64,000 bases of DNA from Actinokineospora terrae (GCF_900111175.1 NZ_FOGI01000016.1:106654-170653); one strand, 5' to 3'; numbered from the stretch's first letter, positions 26,754-35,766 are shown. The notes: generated by a model not told the origin, from the letters alone. Numbers and translations are program-made.

Positions 26754-27820
26754 GCGAGGACGCCGTGAGCACCAAGACTGAGACCGCAGCGGCCGACCGC
26801 CGCCTCGGCGAGGACCTGCTGGTCGCCACCGACCTGCAGAAGCACTTCCCCATCCGGCGCGGCCTGCTGCAGCGCCAGGTCGGCGCCGTGCAGGCGGTCG
26901 ACGGCCTCACCTTCTCGGTGAAGCGGGGCGAGACGCTGTCGCTGGTCGGCGAGTCCGGTTGCGGCAAGACGACCACCGGTCGGCTGCTGACCAGGCTCAT
27001 CGAGCCGACCGGCGGCAAGATCACCCTGGACGGCCGGGACATCACGCACCTGTCCGCGGGTGCCATGCGCCCGCTGCGCCGCGACATCCAGATGATCTTC
27101 CAGGACCCGTACGGCTCGCTGAACCCCAGGCACACCGTCGGCGCCATCATCGGCGCCCCGTTCCGCCTGCAGAAGGTGAAGACCGAGCACGGCGTCAAGC
27201 GCGCGGTGCAGGAGCTGCTGGAGCTGGTCGGGCTCAGCCCCGAGCACTACAACCGCTACCCGCACGAGTTCTCCGGCGGCCAGCGCCAGCGCATCGGCAT
27301 CGCCCGCACGCTCGCGCTGCGGCCCAAGGTGATCGTCGCCGACGAGCCGGTGTCCGCGCTGGACGTCTCCATCCAGGCCCAGGTGGTCAACCTGATGGAG
27401 GACCTGCAGAACGAGTTCGACCTGACCTACGTGATCATCGCCCACGACCTGTCCGTGGTCCGGCACGTCTCGGACCGGGTCGCGGTCATGTACCTGGGCA
27501 AGATCATGGAACTGGCCGACCGGACCTCGCTGTACGAGCGCCCCATGCACCCGTACACGGTGGCCCTGCTCTCCGCGGTCCCCATCCCGGACACCGCGCG
27601 GCGCGACAACCGGGAGCGCATCCGCCTCTCCGGCGACGTGCCCAGCCCGATCAACCCGCCGTCCGGCTGCCGGTTCCACACCCGGTGCTGGAAGGCGCAA
27701 GAGGTCTGCAAGACCACCGAGCCGCCGCTGGCCGAGCTCGCCCCGGGACACCAGGCCGCGTGCCACTTCCCGGAGAACACCACCAAGCTGACCATCGACC
27801 CCACGGGGTCGGCTGCTTGA
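26750..27820 (+). CDS. Peptide ABC transporter ATP-binding protein, DppF/OppF type
   Basis: A 356-residue ATPase: Walker A GESGCGKTTTGRLL, QMIFQDPYGSLNPRHTVG, signature FSGGQRQRIGIARTL, Walker B VIVADEPVSALDVSIQ, HDLSVVRH and the oligo/dipeptide C-terminal domain (PSGCRFHTRCWKAQEVC...AACHFPE). Second half of the ATPase heterodimer. GTG 26750 overlaps the preceding stop by 4 bp and gives a normal N-terminus. Followed by a strong terminator. Confidence 0.94.
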   Translation: MSEDAVSTKTETAAADRRLGEDLLVATDLQKHFPIRRGLLQRQVGAVQAVDGLTFSVKRGETLSLVGESGCGKTTTGRLLTRLIEPTGGKITLDGRDITHLSAGAMRPLRRDIQMIFQDPYGSLNPRHTVGAIIGAPFRLQKVKTEHGVKRAVQELLELVGLSPEHYNRYPHEFSGGQRQRIGIARTLALRPKVIVADEPVSALDVSIQAQVVNLMEDLQNEFDLTYVIIAHDLSVVRHVSDRVAVMYLGKIMELADRTSLYERPMHPYTVALLSAVPIPDTARRDNRERIRLSGDVPSPINPPSGCRFHTRCWKAQEVCKTTEPPLAELAPGHQAACHFPENTTKLTIDPTGSAA

Positions 27821-27831
27821 GTCCGATGTGG

Positions 27832-27865
27832 ACGGGGCCCGCGCCGGAGACGGCGCGGGCCCCGT
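27832..27865. terminator. Terminator after the peptide-transporter operon
   Basis: ACGGGGCCCGCGCCG (27832-27846), loop GAGA, then its exact complement (27851-27865): a 15-bp GC-rich stem. It lies between the converging transporter operon and the NTPase gene, whose stop is 8 bp away, so it may serve both strands. Confidence 0.85.
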
Positions 27866-27872
27866 TCGCGTT

Positions 27873-30800
27873 CTACCGCTCCTCCCACCGCCAGGGGGGT
27901 GACGCCTTGCCGGAGGGTTCGCGGCCGTAGGGGAAGTCCTCGCGGTGGACCTCGGCGAAGACCCAGTAGTAGCCGCTGTTGGCAGCCTTGACCAGCATGT
28001 CCTCGGCCAACTCCGGTAGGCCGATCGCCAGCAGGGCCGCCGCTGTGTTGCGAGCCATCTTGCCCACCGCGTCGGCGTCGGTGACCACGCGTGTGGCGAA
28101 CCGTTGAGCCAGAGCGGGTTCGCCCATCTCGGTGAGGATGTGCAGGAGATCGGCCGCGGAGTACTTGAGGCTGAACCGGTCGAACCCGTCTGGGAAGGAG
28201 ATCGGGTCGCGCTCCAACAACCGCCTCCGCAGGTCGGGGAAACCGTGCTCACCAAAGGCTTTCAGCAGGGTCGCCACGGCGTCGGGATCCGCGAGGTCGC
28301 ACTCCTGCGCCATCCGCGTGGCCAGGGTCGCCGCTTCCCCGGTGTGCTCGGCCTCGACCAGCAAGCCGAGCAGCTTCGCCAGGTTCCACACGCCGAACAA
28401 CTCGGTCTGCGCCGAGGCGATCTCCAACTTTGCCGTCACACCGGCGAACTGCGCCACCTGACCGGTGTCACGCGCGTACTCCAGCAGGCGGACGAGATGG
28501 CGTAGATCAAGACCCGTCAGCGCCGGACCGCAGCCGAGCACAGTGGCGACTTCCCCGGCAGGCCCGTTGGCCGTCAGGTCACTCAGCAGTCCGATGAGGA
28601 CATTCGGGTTGGTCAGCTCTCGCGCGGCGGAGACCAAGCGGGCGCTGAGCTCGACCCGCTGGGCCGGGTCCGCGTCGGTGAGCCGCTTGAGGAACCAGTG
28701 CCGGATCGTGGTGTTGTCGAGGTCCAGGTCAATGTCATCCGGGGGCTCGGGCAGGCGCGCGACAACGCTGTCGGCGCAGCTCATCTCGACTGCGAAGTCC
28801 CGCAACCGCAGTGGCCACTCCGGCGGCCGCTCGGGGACGAGGCGGCGGAGGCGGTCCAGCAGGTGCGCCAAGGGTTCCTCGGCGCCCACCTTCGTGAAGT
28901 GGTTCAGCACCTGGCAGGTCTGGGAGTCGCTGGTGATGTCGACGCGGTCGGCGACATCAAGTGTCGCGATGTCGACCGCCCCGAGGAGAACGCAGCTGTC
29001 CCACAGGTCGGTCGGACTCGCCTGGCGCACGACCTGTAGTGCGGCCTCGTGCCACCAGTCCTCGTCGGCCAGTTCGCGGCTCGCCAGCAGGACATCGTGG
29101 TCGGACCCCGCCCCCAGACACCGCTGGGCCAGCGTTCGGGCCTGCCCGACAGCGGCTTCTCCGAAGCGCATCAGCGCGTAGATCAGGTCGCACACCCTGC
29201 GCGGCTTGGACAGTCGGGTGTTGGCCACCAGGTCGCGGTCGAGCAGGGCGTGGACCGCGTCCTGGAATCCCCGCCGCGTCGCGTAGTCGAGGATTTCCGC
29301 TGTCACGACGGCGTCTGCGAGCGGGGTCTCCTGGGCGGCCCGGAGCACGAGAGCGGACTCCGACTCGACATCGCCCACGTGGTGGAGGGTGCTCGCCAGT
29401 TGTCGCAAACCCTTGCCTTCGACTGGGAAGTAGGCAGCCAGCCACTCGCGCGCCCCTGCCACACCCTGTGGGTCGACCCGCTCGACGAGCCTGTGCAAGC
29501 GATAGGCGTCCTCGGACGCACCCCCGAGTACCGCCTCTCGCAGCAACCGCACGGCCACTCGGTACAGGCCGCGCGATTGCGCCTCCCACGCCAGCCGGGC
29601 CGTGTCCGGCGGCGCGAGATGTGTGTTGGCTGCCCAGAACTTCGCAGGAGGTAAGGCCGCTCGGCGCTCGGTGGCACCGAGTTCCTCCAGGTGGGGAGCG
29701 AGGCGGACATACCCGTTGTTGTCCGGGTCGAGCGTGAGCGGGCCCAGTACGCCACGCGCTGGCTCGGTTGCGGTGTCCAGAGCGGCCTGGAACCAATCCT
29801 CGGACTGCCGCGCCAAGCTCCACTGGGCGGGCGACAGGTAGCCGGGAGCCGCTGCCTCCAAGAACGTGATCGGGATGTCCTCGCTCACCCCGAGACGGCG
29901 CGCATCGATCGCGGCCCACAGCAGCGCCCGCACCGCGGGTGTGGCGTTGCGGTAGCGCTCGACCAGCACGGGGATACCCGCCAGGTACTGGGTGATCTCG
30001 CGGTCGGTTGCCTCCGCGACCGCACGGGCGATGCGGGGATCGCGCTGGGCGGCGGCGCGCAGGGCACTCGGGTCCAGCGGGGTGAACGCGGCGGGTAAAG
30101 GGATGGTGCGCGCCCGGAGCAGGTCCCGGGTGTGGAAGTTCGGGTCGTCACCGTCGTGGCGGGCCTCGGCGGTGAGGGCTGCCCAGCGGTCCGGCCACAA
30201 GGTGCCCAGGACGAGCACCGGGGCGACGGCCTGGTCGGTGAGCAGTTCGGCCAGCCGGGCGGCGGTCTCCGGGTGGTGCAGGTAGCGCTGCGTCTCGTTC
30301 AACCAGATGACGGTGTTCGGCCGGACCTGGCGCAGGCCCGCCACCAGCGCCTGCCCGGGGTCGGCGCCGTTGGGGTGCCACACGAGCCAGTCGTCCAACT
30401 CGCGCACGGCTTCCCAGCAGGCGCGGGTCTTTCCCGTTCCCGGGTCGCCGACGAGCACCGCGATCTTGTTCTGACCACCGACCGCCGCCCGCACGACCTC
30501 GGCCAGGTCCTCGTCGTGCTGCCTGCGCACGTACGACGGCAGCGGCGAGTCGACCTCGGCCCGACGCCCGGGGTCGATGGCGGGCCGAACCCCGAGGAGC
30601 AGGGGATCCACCGCGTACTCGGCCACCGGCTTGCCGACGACATCGTCCGCCAGCGCCTTCCGCGCCCTACCGGCCTGCCCGGCGACTCCTGCCATGGCGG
30701 CCACGGCAGTGCGGTGCTGGTCGTATGCCGCTCGCCAGGTGCCTTCGTCGAGCGCGACTTCCAGCGCGAGGCCCTGTCGCTCGGCGATGCGGCGCACTTC

Positions 30801-30983
30801 GGCCACCAGGGCGAGGATGTCGTCCCGCCGATCGGGGAACACACCCTCCCGCAGCCACTTGCCCACGGTGGTCGAACTGCGCTCCACCTTGCCCGCGAGC
30901 ACGTTCTGGCTCAGGTATCCCTTCAACGGGCCGGTGATCGCCGCGTCGAGTTGCTTGACGAGGGTGAAGTAGTCGGCCGCCAC
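27873..30983 (-). CDS. Large P-loop NTPase with N-terminal HTH-like region and C-terminal helical repeats (STAND-like)
   Basis: A 1036-residue protein. Residues about 20-50 (LSQNVLAGKVERSSTTVGKW) look like a helix-turn-helix. A P-loop ATPase follows with Walker A VLVGDPGTGKTRACWEAVRE and a Walker B-like strand NTVIWLNETQRYLHH, then LAELLTDQAVAPVLVLGTLW as a sensor region. The C-terminal 600 residues are Leu/Ala-rich helical repeats of TPR/HEAT character (LGLLVEAEHTGEAATLATRM; TRVVTDADAVGKMARNTAAA). This regulator/NTPase/repeat layout is that of STAND ATPases, which act as ligand-triggered switches in signalling, development or defence. No effector domain (nuclease, TIR, protease) is visible. 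Start GTG 30983. A small membrane protein is divergent from it. Confidence 0.7.
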   Translation of the reverse strand: MAADYFTLVKQLDAAITGPLKGYLSQNVLAGKVERSSTTVGKWLREGVFPDRRDDILALVAEVRRIAERQGLALEVALDEGTWRAAYDQHRTAVAAMAGVAGQAGRARKALADDVVGKPVAEYAVDPLLLGVRPAIDPGRRAEVDSPLPSYVRRQHDEDLAEVVRAAVGGQNKIAVLVGDPGTGKTRACWEAVRELDDWLVWHPNGADPGQALVAGLRQVRPNTVIWLNETQRYLHHPETAARLAELLTDQAVAPVLVLGTLWPDRWAALTAEARHDGDDPNFHTRDLLRARTIPLPAAFTPLDPSALRAAAQRDPRIARAVAEATDREITQYLAGIPVLVERYRNATPAVRALLWAAIDARRLGVSEDIPITFLEAAAPGYLSPAQWSLARQSEDWFQAALDTATEPARGVLGPLTLDPDNNGYVRLAPHLEELGATERRAALPPAKFWAANTHLAPPDTARLAWEAQSRGLYRVAVRLLREAVLGGASEDAYRLHRLVERVDPQGVAGAREWLAAYFPVEGKGLRQLASTLHHVGDVESESALVLRAAQETPLADAVVTAEILDYATRRGFQDAVHALLDRDLVANTRLSKPRRVCDLIYALMRFGEAAVGQARTLAQRCLGAGSDHDVLLASRELADEDWWHEAALQVVRQASPTDLWDSCVLLGAVDIATLDVADRVDITSDSQTCQVLNHFTKVGAEEPLAHLLDRLRRLVPERPPEWPLRLRDFAVEMSCADSVVARLPEPPDDIDLDLDNTTIRHWFLKRLTDADPAQRVELSARLVSAARELTNPNVLIGLLSDLTANGPAGEVATVLGCGPALTGLDLRHLVRLLEYARDTGQVAQFAGVTAKLEIASAQTELFGVWNLAKLLGLLVEAEHTGEAATLATRMAQECDLADPDAVATLLKAFGEHGFPDLRRRLLERDPISFPDGFDRFSLKYSAADLLHILTEMGEPALAQRFATRVVTDADAVGKMARNTAAALLAIGLPELAEDMLVKAANSGYYWVFAEVHREDFPYGREPSGKASPPWRWEER

Positions 30984-31107
30984 CCGTCCACCCTATCGAG
31001 GTCGGGTGGCGGACACCGCCGACTGGACACCAGCAACCCCGCTGGTCACAGCCGAGTTCTGGGGCAGTTGTAGCCGGACGCCGGGGGTGGACGGAGAGCC
31101 TCCGGCC

Positions 31108-31290
31108 ATGACAACGGAACAGGTTCTGCTGCTGCTCTTGGTCACCGCCGTGGCGACGGTCGTCGCGGTGGTGGCGGGCTTCGTCGCTAAGCTGGACGGC
31201 AAGTCGGTCGCCACCTGCCTCACCATCGCGGGCGGGGCGTGGGCCACCACGGTGCTCGTCGCCTACACGGTGATCGGCACCCACCGGTGA
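31108..31290 (+). CDS. Small membrane protein, two transmembrane helices (60 aa)
   Basis: ATG 31108 follows GGAGAG. The 60-residue product has two hydrophobic segments, EQVLLLLLVTAVATVVAVVA and TIAGGAWATTVLVAYTVIG, separated by a short charged turn (AKLDGKSVAT). No family recognised. It diverges from the large NTPase gene across a 124-bp gap and is followed by a bidirectional terminator before leuA. Confidence 0.6.
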   Translation: MTTEQVLLLLLVTAVATVVAVVAGFVAKLDGKSVATCLTIAGGAWATTVLVAYTVIGTHR

Positions 31291-31300
31291 TCCCCGCTGA

Positions 31301-31331
31301 GCGTCGGGTGTCCACTCAGGACACCCGGCGC
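31301..31331. terminator. Bidirectional terminator between small membrane protein and leuA
   Basis: CGGGTGTCC (31305-31313), loop ACTCA, GGACACCCG (31319-31327), extended by four more pairs including one G-U to 31301 and 31331. It separates two converging genes. Confidence 0.75.
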
Positions 31332-31345
31332 CCGCGGGTCGCGTC

Positions 31346-33136
31346 TTAGCGCAGGGCGCGGTTCACGGCCGAGACGACCGCGCGCAGCGATGCCGTGACG
31401 ATGGAGCTGTCCACGGCCACGCCCCACAGGACCTTCTCCCCGACCGCGCACTCGACGTACGCCGCCGCCCGCGCGTCGTCGCCGGAGGTGAGGGCGTGCT
31501 CCGAGTAGTCCAGCACCCGCACGTCGTACCCGACCGAGGCGATGGCGTCGACGAAGGCCGCGATGGGCCCGTTGCCCACGCCTTGCACGTCGTGCGCGTC
31601 GCCCTCGGCCTCGACGACCGCCGTGATCTCGTCGCGGCCCTCGCCGTCGTCGGAGATGCTGTGGCGGCGCAGGCGCAGCGGCGTGACCCGGTCCAGGTAC
31701 TCGGTGGCGAAGACGTCCCACATCTCCTTGGGCGTCACCTCGCCGCCCTCGCTGTCGGTCACGGCCTGGATGACCTGGGAGAACTCGATCTGCAGGCGGC
31801 GCGGCAGCTTGAGCTGGTGCTCGGTCTTCATGACGTAGGCGACGCCGCCCTTGCCCGACTGCGAGTTGACCCGGATGACCGCCTCGTACGAACGGCCGAC
31901 GTCCTTCGGGTCGATCGGCAGGTACGGGACCTCCCAGTCGTGCTGGTCGATCGGCACCCCGGCCGCGGTCGCGGACACCGCCAGCGCGTCCAGGCCCTTG
32001 TTGATGGCGTCCTGGTGGCTGCCGGAGAACGCGGTGAAGACCAGGTCGCCGCCCCACGGGTGGCGCTCGGCGACCGGCAGCTGGTTGCAGTACTCGACCG
32101 TGCGGCGGATCTCGTCGATGTCGGAGAAGTCGACCTGCGGGTCGATGCCCTGGCTGAACAGGTTCATGCCCAGGGTGACCAGGTCGACGTTGCCGGTGCG
32201 CTCGCCGTTGCCGAACAGGCAGCCCTCGATGCGGTCGGCGCCCGCCAGGTAGCCCAGCTCGGCGGCGGCGACCCCGGTGCCCCGGTCGTTGTGCGGGTGC
32301 AGGCTCAGGATCAGCGACTCGCGGTTGGGCAGGTTGCGGTGCATCCACTCGATCGAGTCGGCGTAGACGTTCGGGGTGGCCATCTCGACGGTCGCGGGCA
32401 GGTTGACGATCATCGGCCGGTCCGGGGTCGGCTGCCACACGTCGGCCACCGCCGCGCACACCTCGACCGCGTAGGACAGCTCGGTGCCGGTGTAGGACTC
32501 GGGGGAGTACTCGAACCGGAAGTCGGTCTCGCCGTACTTCTCGGCGAAGGCCAGCACGGTCTCCGCGCCGTCGGTCGCGATCTTCTTGATGCCCGCGCGG
32601 TCCGAGCGGAACACCACCCGCCGCTGCAGGATCGAGGTCGAGTTGTAGAGGTGGACCACGGCGCTGTGCGCGCCCTCCAGCGCCTCGAAGGTCCGCTCGA
32701 TCAGCTCGGGCCTGGCCTGGGTCAGCACCTGCACCCGGACGTCCTCCGGTACCGCGCCCTCGGCGATGATCTCGCGCACGAAGTCGAAGTCGGTCTGGCT
32801 CGCGGCCGGGAACCCGACCTCGATCTCCTTGTACCCCATGCGCACCAGCAGGTCGAACATCCGGCGCTTGCGGGCCGGGGACATCGGGTCGATCAGCGCC
32901 TGGTTGCCGTCGCGCAGATCGACCGCGCACCACAGCGGGGCGGTGGTGATCCGCTTCGACGGCCAGGTGCGGTCGGGCAGGTCTACCGGCTCGACCAGCT
33001 CGTGGAACGGGCGGTAGCGGTGCACGGGCATCGCGGAACCGCGCTGGGTGTTCCAGGCGGGCTGCTCGGCGGGGGCCGGGCGGGTGGGGGTGCGCAGGCG
33101 GCTGGGGCCGTTCGCCATCGCGTCTGGGGTGCTCAT
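31346..33136 (-). CDS. leuA: 2-isopropylmalate synthase
   Basis: First committed enzyme of leucine biosynthesis, condensing acetyl-CoA with 2-oxoisovalerate. The 596-residue protein is the long actinobacterial type: an N-terminal extension, the catalytic TIM barrel (LWCAVDLRDGNQALIDPMSP; metal His pair in SLHPHNDRGTG; EGCLFGNGERTGNVDLVTLG) and a C-terminal LeuA regulatory domain for leucine feedback (AFVDAIASVGYDVRVLDYSE). Start ATG 33136. The 5' leader holds alternative hairpins. lysC and asd lie some 3 kb away, a common actinobacterial association. Confidence 0.97.
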   Translation of the reverse strand: MSTPDAMANGPSRLRTPTRPAPAEQPAWNTQRGSAMPVHRYRPFHELVEPVDLPDRTWPSKRITTAPLWCAVDLRDGNQALIDPMSPARKRRMFDLLVRMGYKEIEVGFPAASQTDFDFVREIIAEGAVPEDVRVQVLTQARPELIERTFEALEGAHSAVVHLYNSTSILQRRVVFRSDRAGIKKIATDGAETVLAFAEKYGETDFRFEYSPESYTGTELSYAVEVCAAVADVWQPTPDRPMIVNLPATVEMATPNVYADSIEWMHRNLPNRESLILSLHPHNDRGTGVAAAELGYLAGADRIEGCLFGNGERTGNVDLVTLGMNLFSQGIDPQVDFSDIDEIRRTVEYCNQLPVAERHPWGGDLVFTAFSGSHQDAINKGLDALAVSATAAGVPIDQHDWEVPYLPIDPKDVGRSYEAVIRVNSQSGKGGVAYVMKTEHQLKLPRRLQIEFSQVIQAVTDSEGGEVTPKEMWDVFATEYLDRVTPLRLRRHSISDDGEGRDEITAVVEAEGDAHDVQGVGNGPIAAFVDAIASVGYDVRVLDYSEHALTSGDDARAAAYVECAVGEKVLWGVAVDSSIVTASLRAVVSAVNRALR

Positions 33137-33190
33137 CGCTAGGGGTTCTCCGGGTTCGACGGTGGGTGTCGACCGGCGCAACGCCGAACT

Positions 33191-33228
33191 CCGCGACGGG
33201 GAGCCGGTCTGGTCAGACCCCGTCGCGG
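33191..33228 (-). promoter_or_regulatory. Hairpin in the leuA 5' leader with a nested alternative stem (possible attenuator)
   Basis: CCGCGACGGGG (33191-33201) pairs perfectly with CCCCGTCGCGG (33218-33228). A second palindrome, GGTCTGGTCAGACC (33206-33219), overlaps its right arm, so the two cannot both form fully. Located 55-92 bp upstream of the leuA start. Upstream of it, an open frame from GTG 33271 encodes VRLATWLTLSCF with several Leu codons. Attenuation by leucine is speculative. Confidence 0.35.
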
Positions 33229-33374
33229 CGGAGAAGCAGGAGAGCGTGAGCCACGTGGCCAGCCTAACCACATCCGCGCGGCCGTGTGGAATCCACGGTC
33301 CACATCGTGGGCGCGCTCGGTGTTGGGCCGTTCGGAGTAGTTACAGGTGTCCTGGTCAGGGGCACTTTCCAGGC

Positions 33375-33671
33375 ATGGTTACTCGTAGATGGCACGGCAC
33401 CAGCACCCGCGGGTCCGCTGCTCGGATCGTCACCGCTATCGGCGCGATCTTCGCGATCATCGAGGTCGTCTACATCTTGCTGGTCGTCCTCGGCGCCAAC
33501 GCGGGGAACGCGTTCGTGCGGTTCATCGCCTCCCTGGCCGAACCGCTCGCCCTGTTCTTCCCCGGTCTCTTCCCGATCGCCAACCCCACCCTCGCGGTGA
33601 TCGTCAACTATGGACTGGCGGCCGTCTTCTGGCTCGTCGTCGCCGGGTTCATCGCCCGGTTGCTCCGCTGA
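33375..33671 (+). CDS. Small integral membrane protein (98 aa), first of a related pair
   Basis: Two hydrophobic stretches (GAIFAIIEVVYILLVVLG and NYGLAAVFWLVVAGFIARLL) and a middle segment rich in aromatic residues (EPLALFFPGLFPIANPT). Resembles small YGGT-like or hypothetical membrane proteins of actinomycetes. The C-terminal helix is nearly repeated in the next gene (NYGIAAVFWLVASSVVAKLI), so the two look like diverged tandem duplicates. The gap is 5 bp and the pair is surely cotranscribed. Function unknown. Confidence 0.7.
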   Translation: MVTRRWHGTSTRGSAARIVTAIGAIFAIIEVVYILLVVLGANAGNAFVRFIASLAEPLALFFPGLFPIANPTLAVIVNYGLAAVFWLVVAGFIARLLR

Positions 33672-33676
33672 CCGAG

Positions 33677-34018
33677 GTGTCCGGCCAGGACACCCGACAG
33701 CGCCACCACGTGTGGTCGCGCACTGTCAGGGTCCTGGCCGGCGTCGTCCGGTGGGTGGGGCTCATCGCCGCGGCGATCCTGGTCGCGCACATCGTGTTGG
33801 TGATGGCAGACGCCTCCAGGGCGAACCTGCTCACCGCGGAGGTGCGCGGCGTCGCCGGGGTGTTGGCGCTCGCCTTCAAGTCCCTGTTCACCCTGGAGGA
33901 CACCAAACTCGGTGTGCTCCTCAACTACGGCATCGCGGCGGTGTTCTGGCTCGTGGCGTCCTCTGTGGTCGCCAAGCTCATCCGTCGACTCCGAACGGCT
34001 CGCCCCACCGACCGGTGA
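33677..34018 (+). CDS. Small integral membrane protein (113 aa), second of a related pair
   Basis: Starts at GTG 33677 five bases after the preceding stop, with GAGG just upstream. Two transmembrane segments, VVRWVGLIAAAILVAHIVLV and LNYGIAAVFWLVASSVVAKL, flank a segment of about 35 residues (VAGVLALAFKSLFTLEDTKL). Its second half parallels the preceding protein. Its last 41 bp overlap the 3' end of the converging nitroreductase gene. Function unknown. Confidence 0.7.
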   Translation: MSGQDTRQRHHVWSRTVRVLAGVVRWVGLIAAAILVAHIVLVMADASRANLLTAEVRGVAGVLALAFKSLFTLEDTKLGVLLNYGIAAVFWLVASSVVAKLIRRLRTARPTDR

Positions 34019-34559
34019 ACGCCGTGCCCGAGATCGGGTTGCGTTGCCGGGGCGCGGTTTCGCGAGCCCGCTTCTCCTCAGGTAGCAAATCCGGCGACCC
34101 CAGAACCCCAACGGCGATAGCGGTAAGAGGGCGGATCGAGTCCGGCAGGCCGAACTCCGCCGAGACGCCCGCGGTGTCGAAACCGGCCATCTGATGCGCG
34201 ACCAAGCCCTCAGCCACGGCCTGCAAGACAAGGTTCTGGGCAGCCAGCCCCACCCCGTACTCGGCGTAGGGGACCTCGCCCTTCTCGTTCGAGGTCTCCG
34301 CGCACGCCACGAACAGCGCACCCGCGTTGCGCGCCCAGTTCTGGTTGCCCGGGACTAGAAGCGCCAGGATCCGGTCGAACGTGTCGGTGCCGCGCGGCCC
34401 GACCAAGAACCGGGCGGGCTGGGTGTTGCCGTAAGAGGGCGCCCACCGCGCGGCCTCCAGCAGGCGGTGCAGCGCCTCTTTCGTCACCACGCCGTCCGGG
34501 TCGAGCGAGCGGGGGCTCCAGCGATCCCGGATCAGGGGATGCAGCTCGTCAAATCGCAT
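33978..34559 (-). CDS. Nitroreductase family protein
   Basis: An FMN-dependent NAD(P)H oxidoreductase fold of 193 residues. RWSPRSLDPDGVVTKEALHR and LLEAARWAPSYGNTQPARFL form the N-terminal FMN phosphate and dimer region; NQNWARNAGALFVACAE, YGVGLAAQNLVLQAVAEGL and the C-terminal ALTAIAVGVLGSPDLLPEE fit the family. The natural substrate is unknown. It lies downstream of the mannosyltransferase-like gene with an 11-bp overlap, suggesting coupling, and converges on the small membrane protein gene. Confidence 0.88.
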   Translation of the reverse strand: MRFDELHPLIRDRWSPRSLDPDGVVTKEALHRLLEAARWAPSYGNTQPARFLVGPRGTDTFDRILALLVPGNQNWARNAGALFVACAETSNEKGEVPYAEYGVGLAAQNLVLQAVAEGLVAHQMAGFDTAGVSAEFGLPDSIRPLTAIAVGVLGSPDLLPEEKRARETAPRQRNPISGTAFTGRWGEPFGVDG

Positions 34560-35766
34560 AACCCCACGCTGTCACAGCGTAGGCACCGAACCACGACCCG
34601 GTCAGCACGAACGCCGCCGACACGGCCACCGCCGTCGAAGGACGCCGCTTCGCCAGGGCCAACGCGATCGGGATCAGCAACGCGATCGCGGGCACCATCA
34701 GCCGCACCTTGGAGTTCATCAAGCCGTTCGAGCACAGGTCCATCACCAGCACCCCGGCGGTGTAGACCAGCAGCGGCCACTCCACCCGGCGCCGGACACC
34801 GATCGCCAGCAGCGCCAACGCGCCCACGATCAGCCCGACTGTCGCCACCTCCAGCACCGACCGGCCATCGGCCAGGACGTCCATGCTGAACTTCACCGTC
34901 GCCGCGCCGCCGTCGAACCCGGAGTCCCAGCCGCGCTCCTGCAGCGCGAACCAGCCGTCCCACTCCCCGGTGCGCACCCCCACCCAGGCCAGGTACAGCA
35001 CCAGCCCGAACGGGGCGATCGCCGCGCCGACCCACGGCCGCCACCCGTCCTGCCGCCGGGTGATCGCCACCAGCGCCGCGAGCCCGACCGCCAGCACCAG
35101 CGCCGCCGCGGTCGGCCGCACCAGCCCGGCCACCGCGCACGCCAGCCCTGCTTCCAGCCACTGCCGCTGCAGCACGAACACCAGCGCCCAGATCGCGAAC
35201 GCGCAGAACATCGCCTCCGAGTACGCCATCGACAGCACGATCGACAGCGGCGACCCGGCGAACAGCGCCACCAGGACCAGCCCCACCCGGCGCGACCCAC
35301 CGCGGATGATCGTCCCCAGCCGGGTCAGCCCGTAGGCGCACACCACGCCGAAAGCGATCGTCACCGCCAACGCCGACGGCACCAGCCGGAAGCCCAGGTC
35401 GTGCACCCAACCGACCAGCGTCGGGTACCCCGGGAAGAACGCCAGCGGTGTCTCCGCGCTGCGCTTGCCGAACGCGTCGACCAGGTTCCCCGGCACCCCG
35501 GCGTACCCGTTGGCCGCGATGGACAGGAACCACTGCCCGTCCCACGACCGCAGCGCGTCACCGGCCGAGGACCCGTTGCGCCCGGCCATCCAGCTCAGCG
35601 CCAGCAGCCCCACCTCGCGCACGCCCAGGAAGACCAGGGCGGGGGCGAGCAACCGCAGCAAGCGGGGCGGGGTGACCCGGTCCCGCCACCCCGGCCCCCG
35701 CTCGGCGGTCCCGGGCTCATCGACATCGGCCTCGACGGCCGTGCTGCTCACGTCCGTGGCGGACAC
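34549..35766 (-). CDS. Polytopic membrane protein, PIG-V-type mannosyltransferase-like
   Basis: A 405-residue membrane protein with about ten hydrophobic segments. After the first helix it has RSWDGQWFLSIAANGY, matching the WDxxWF-type motif of GPI mannosyltransferase 2 (PIG-V)-like GT-C enzymes, and ETPLAFFPGYPTLVGW. Later helices include GLACAVAGLVRPTAAALVLA. Such proteins transfer mannose from a polyprenyl-phosphate donor at the outer face of the membrane; the acceptor is unknown. Start GTG 35766 follows GGGGAGG. It is divergent from lysC. Confidence 0.72.
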   Translation of the reverse strand: MSATDVSSTAVEADVDEPGTAERGPGWRDRVTPPRLLRLLAPALVFLGVREVGLLALSWMAGRNGSSAGDALRSWDGQWFLSIAANGYAGVPGNLVDAFGKRSAETPLAFFPGYPTLVGWVHDLGFRLVPSALAVTIAFGVVCAYGLTRLGTIIRGGSRRVGLVLVALFAGSPLSIVLSMAYSEAMFCAFAIWALVFVLQRQWLEAGLACAVAGLVRPTAAALVLAVGLAALVAITRRQDGWRPWVGAAIAPFGLVLYLAWVGVRTGEWDGWFALQERGWDSGFDGGAATVKFSMDVLADGRSVLEVATVGLIVGALALLAIGVRRRVEWPLLVYTAGVLVMDLCSNGLMNSKVRLMVPAIALLIPIALALAKRRPSTAVAVSAAFVLTGSWFGAYAVTAWGYAI

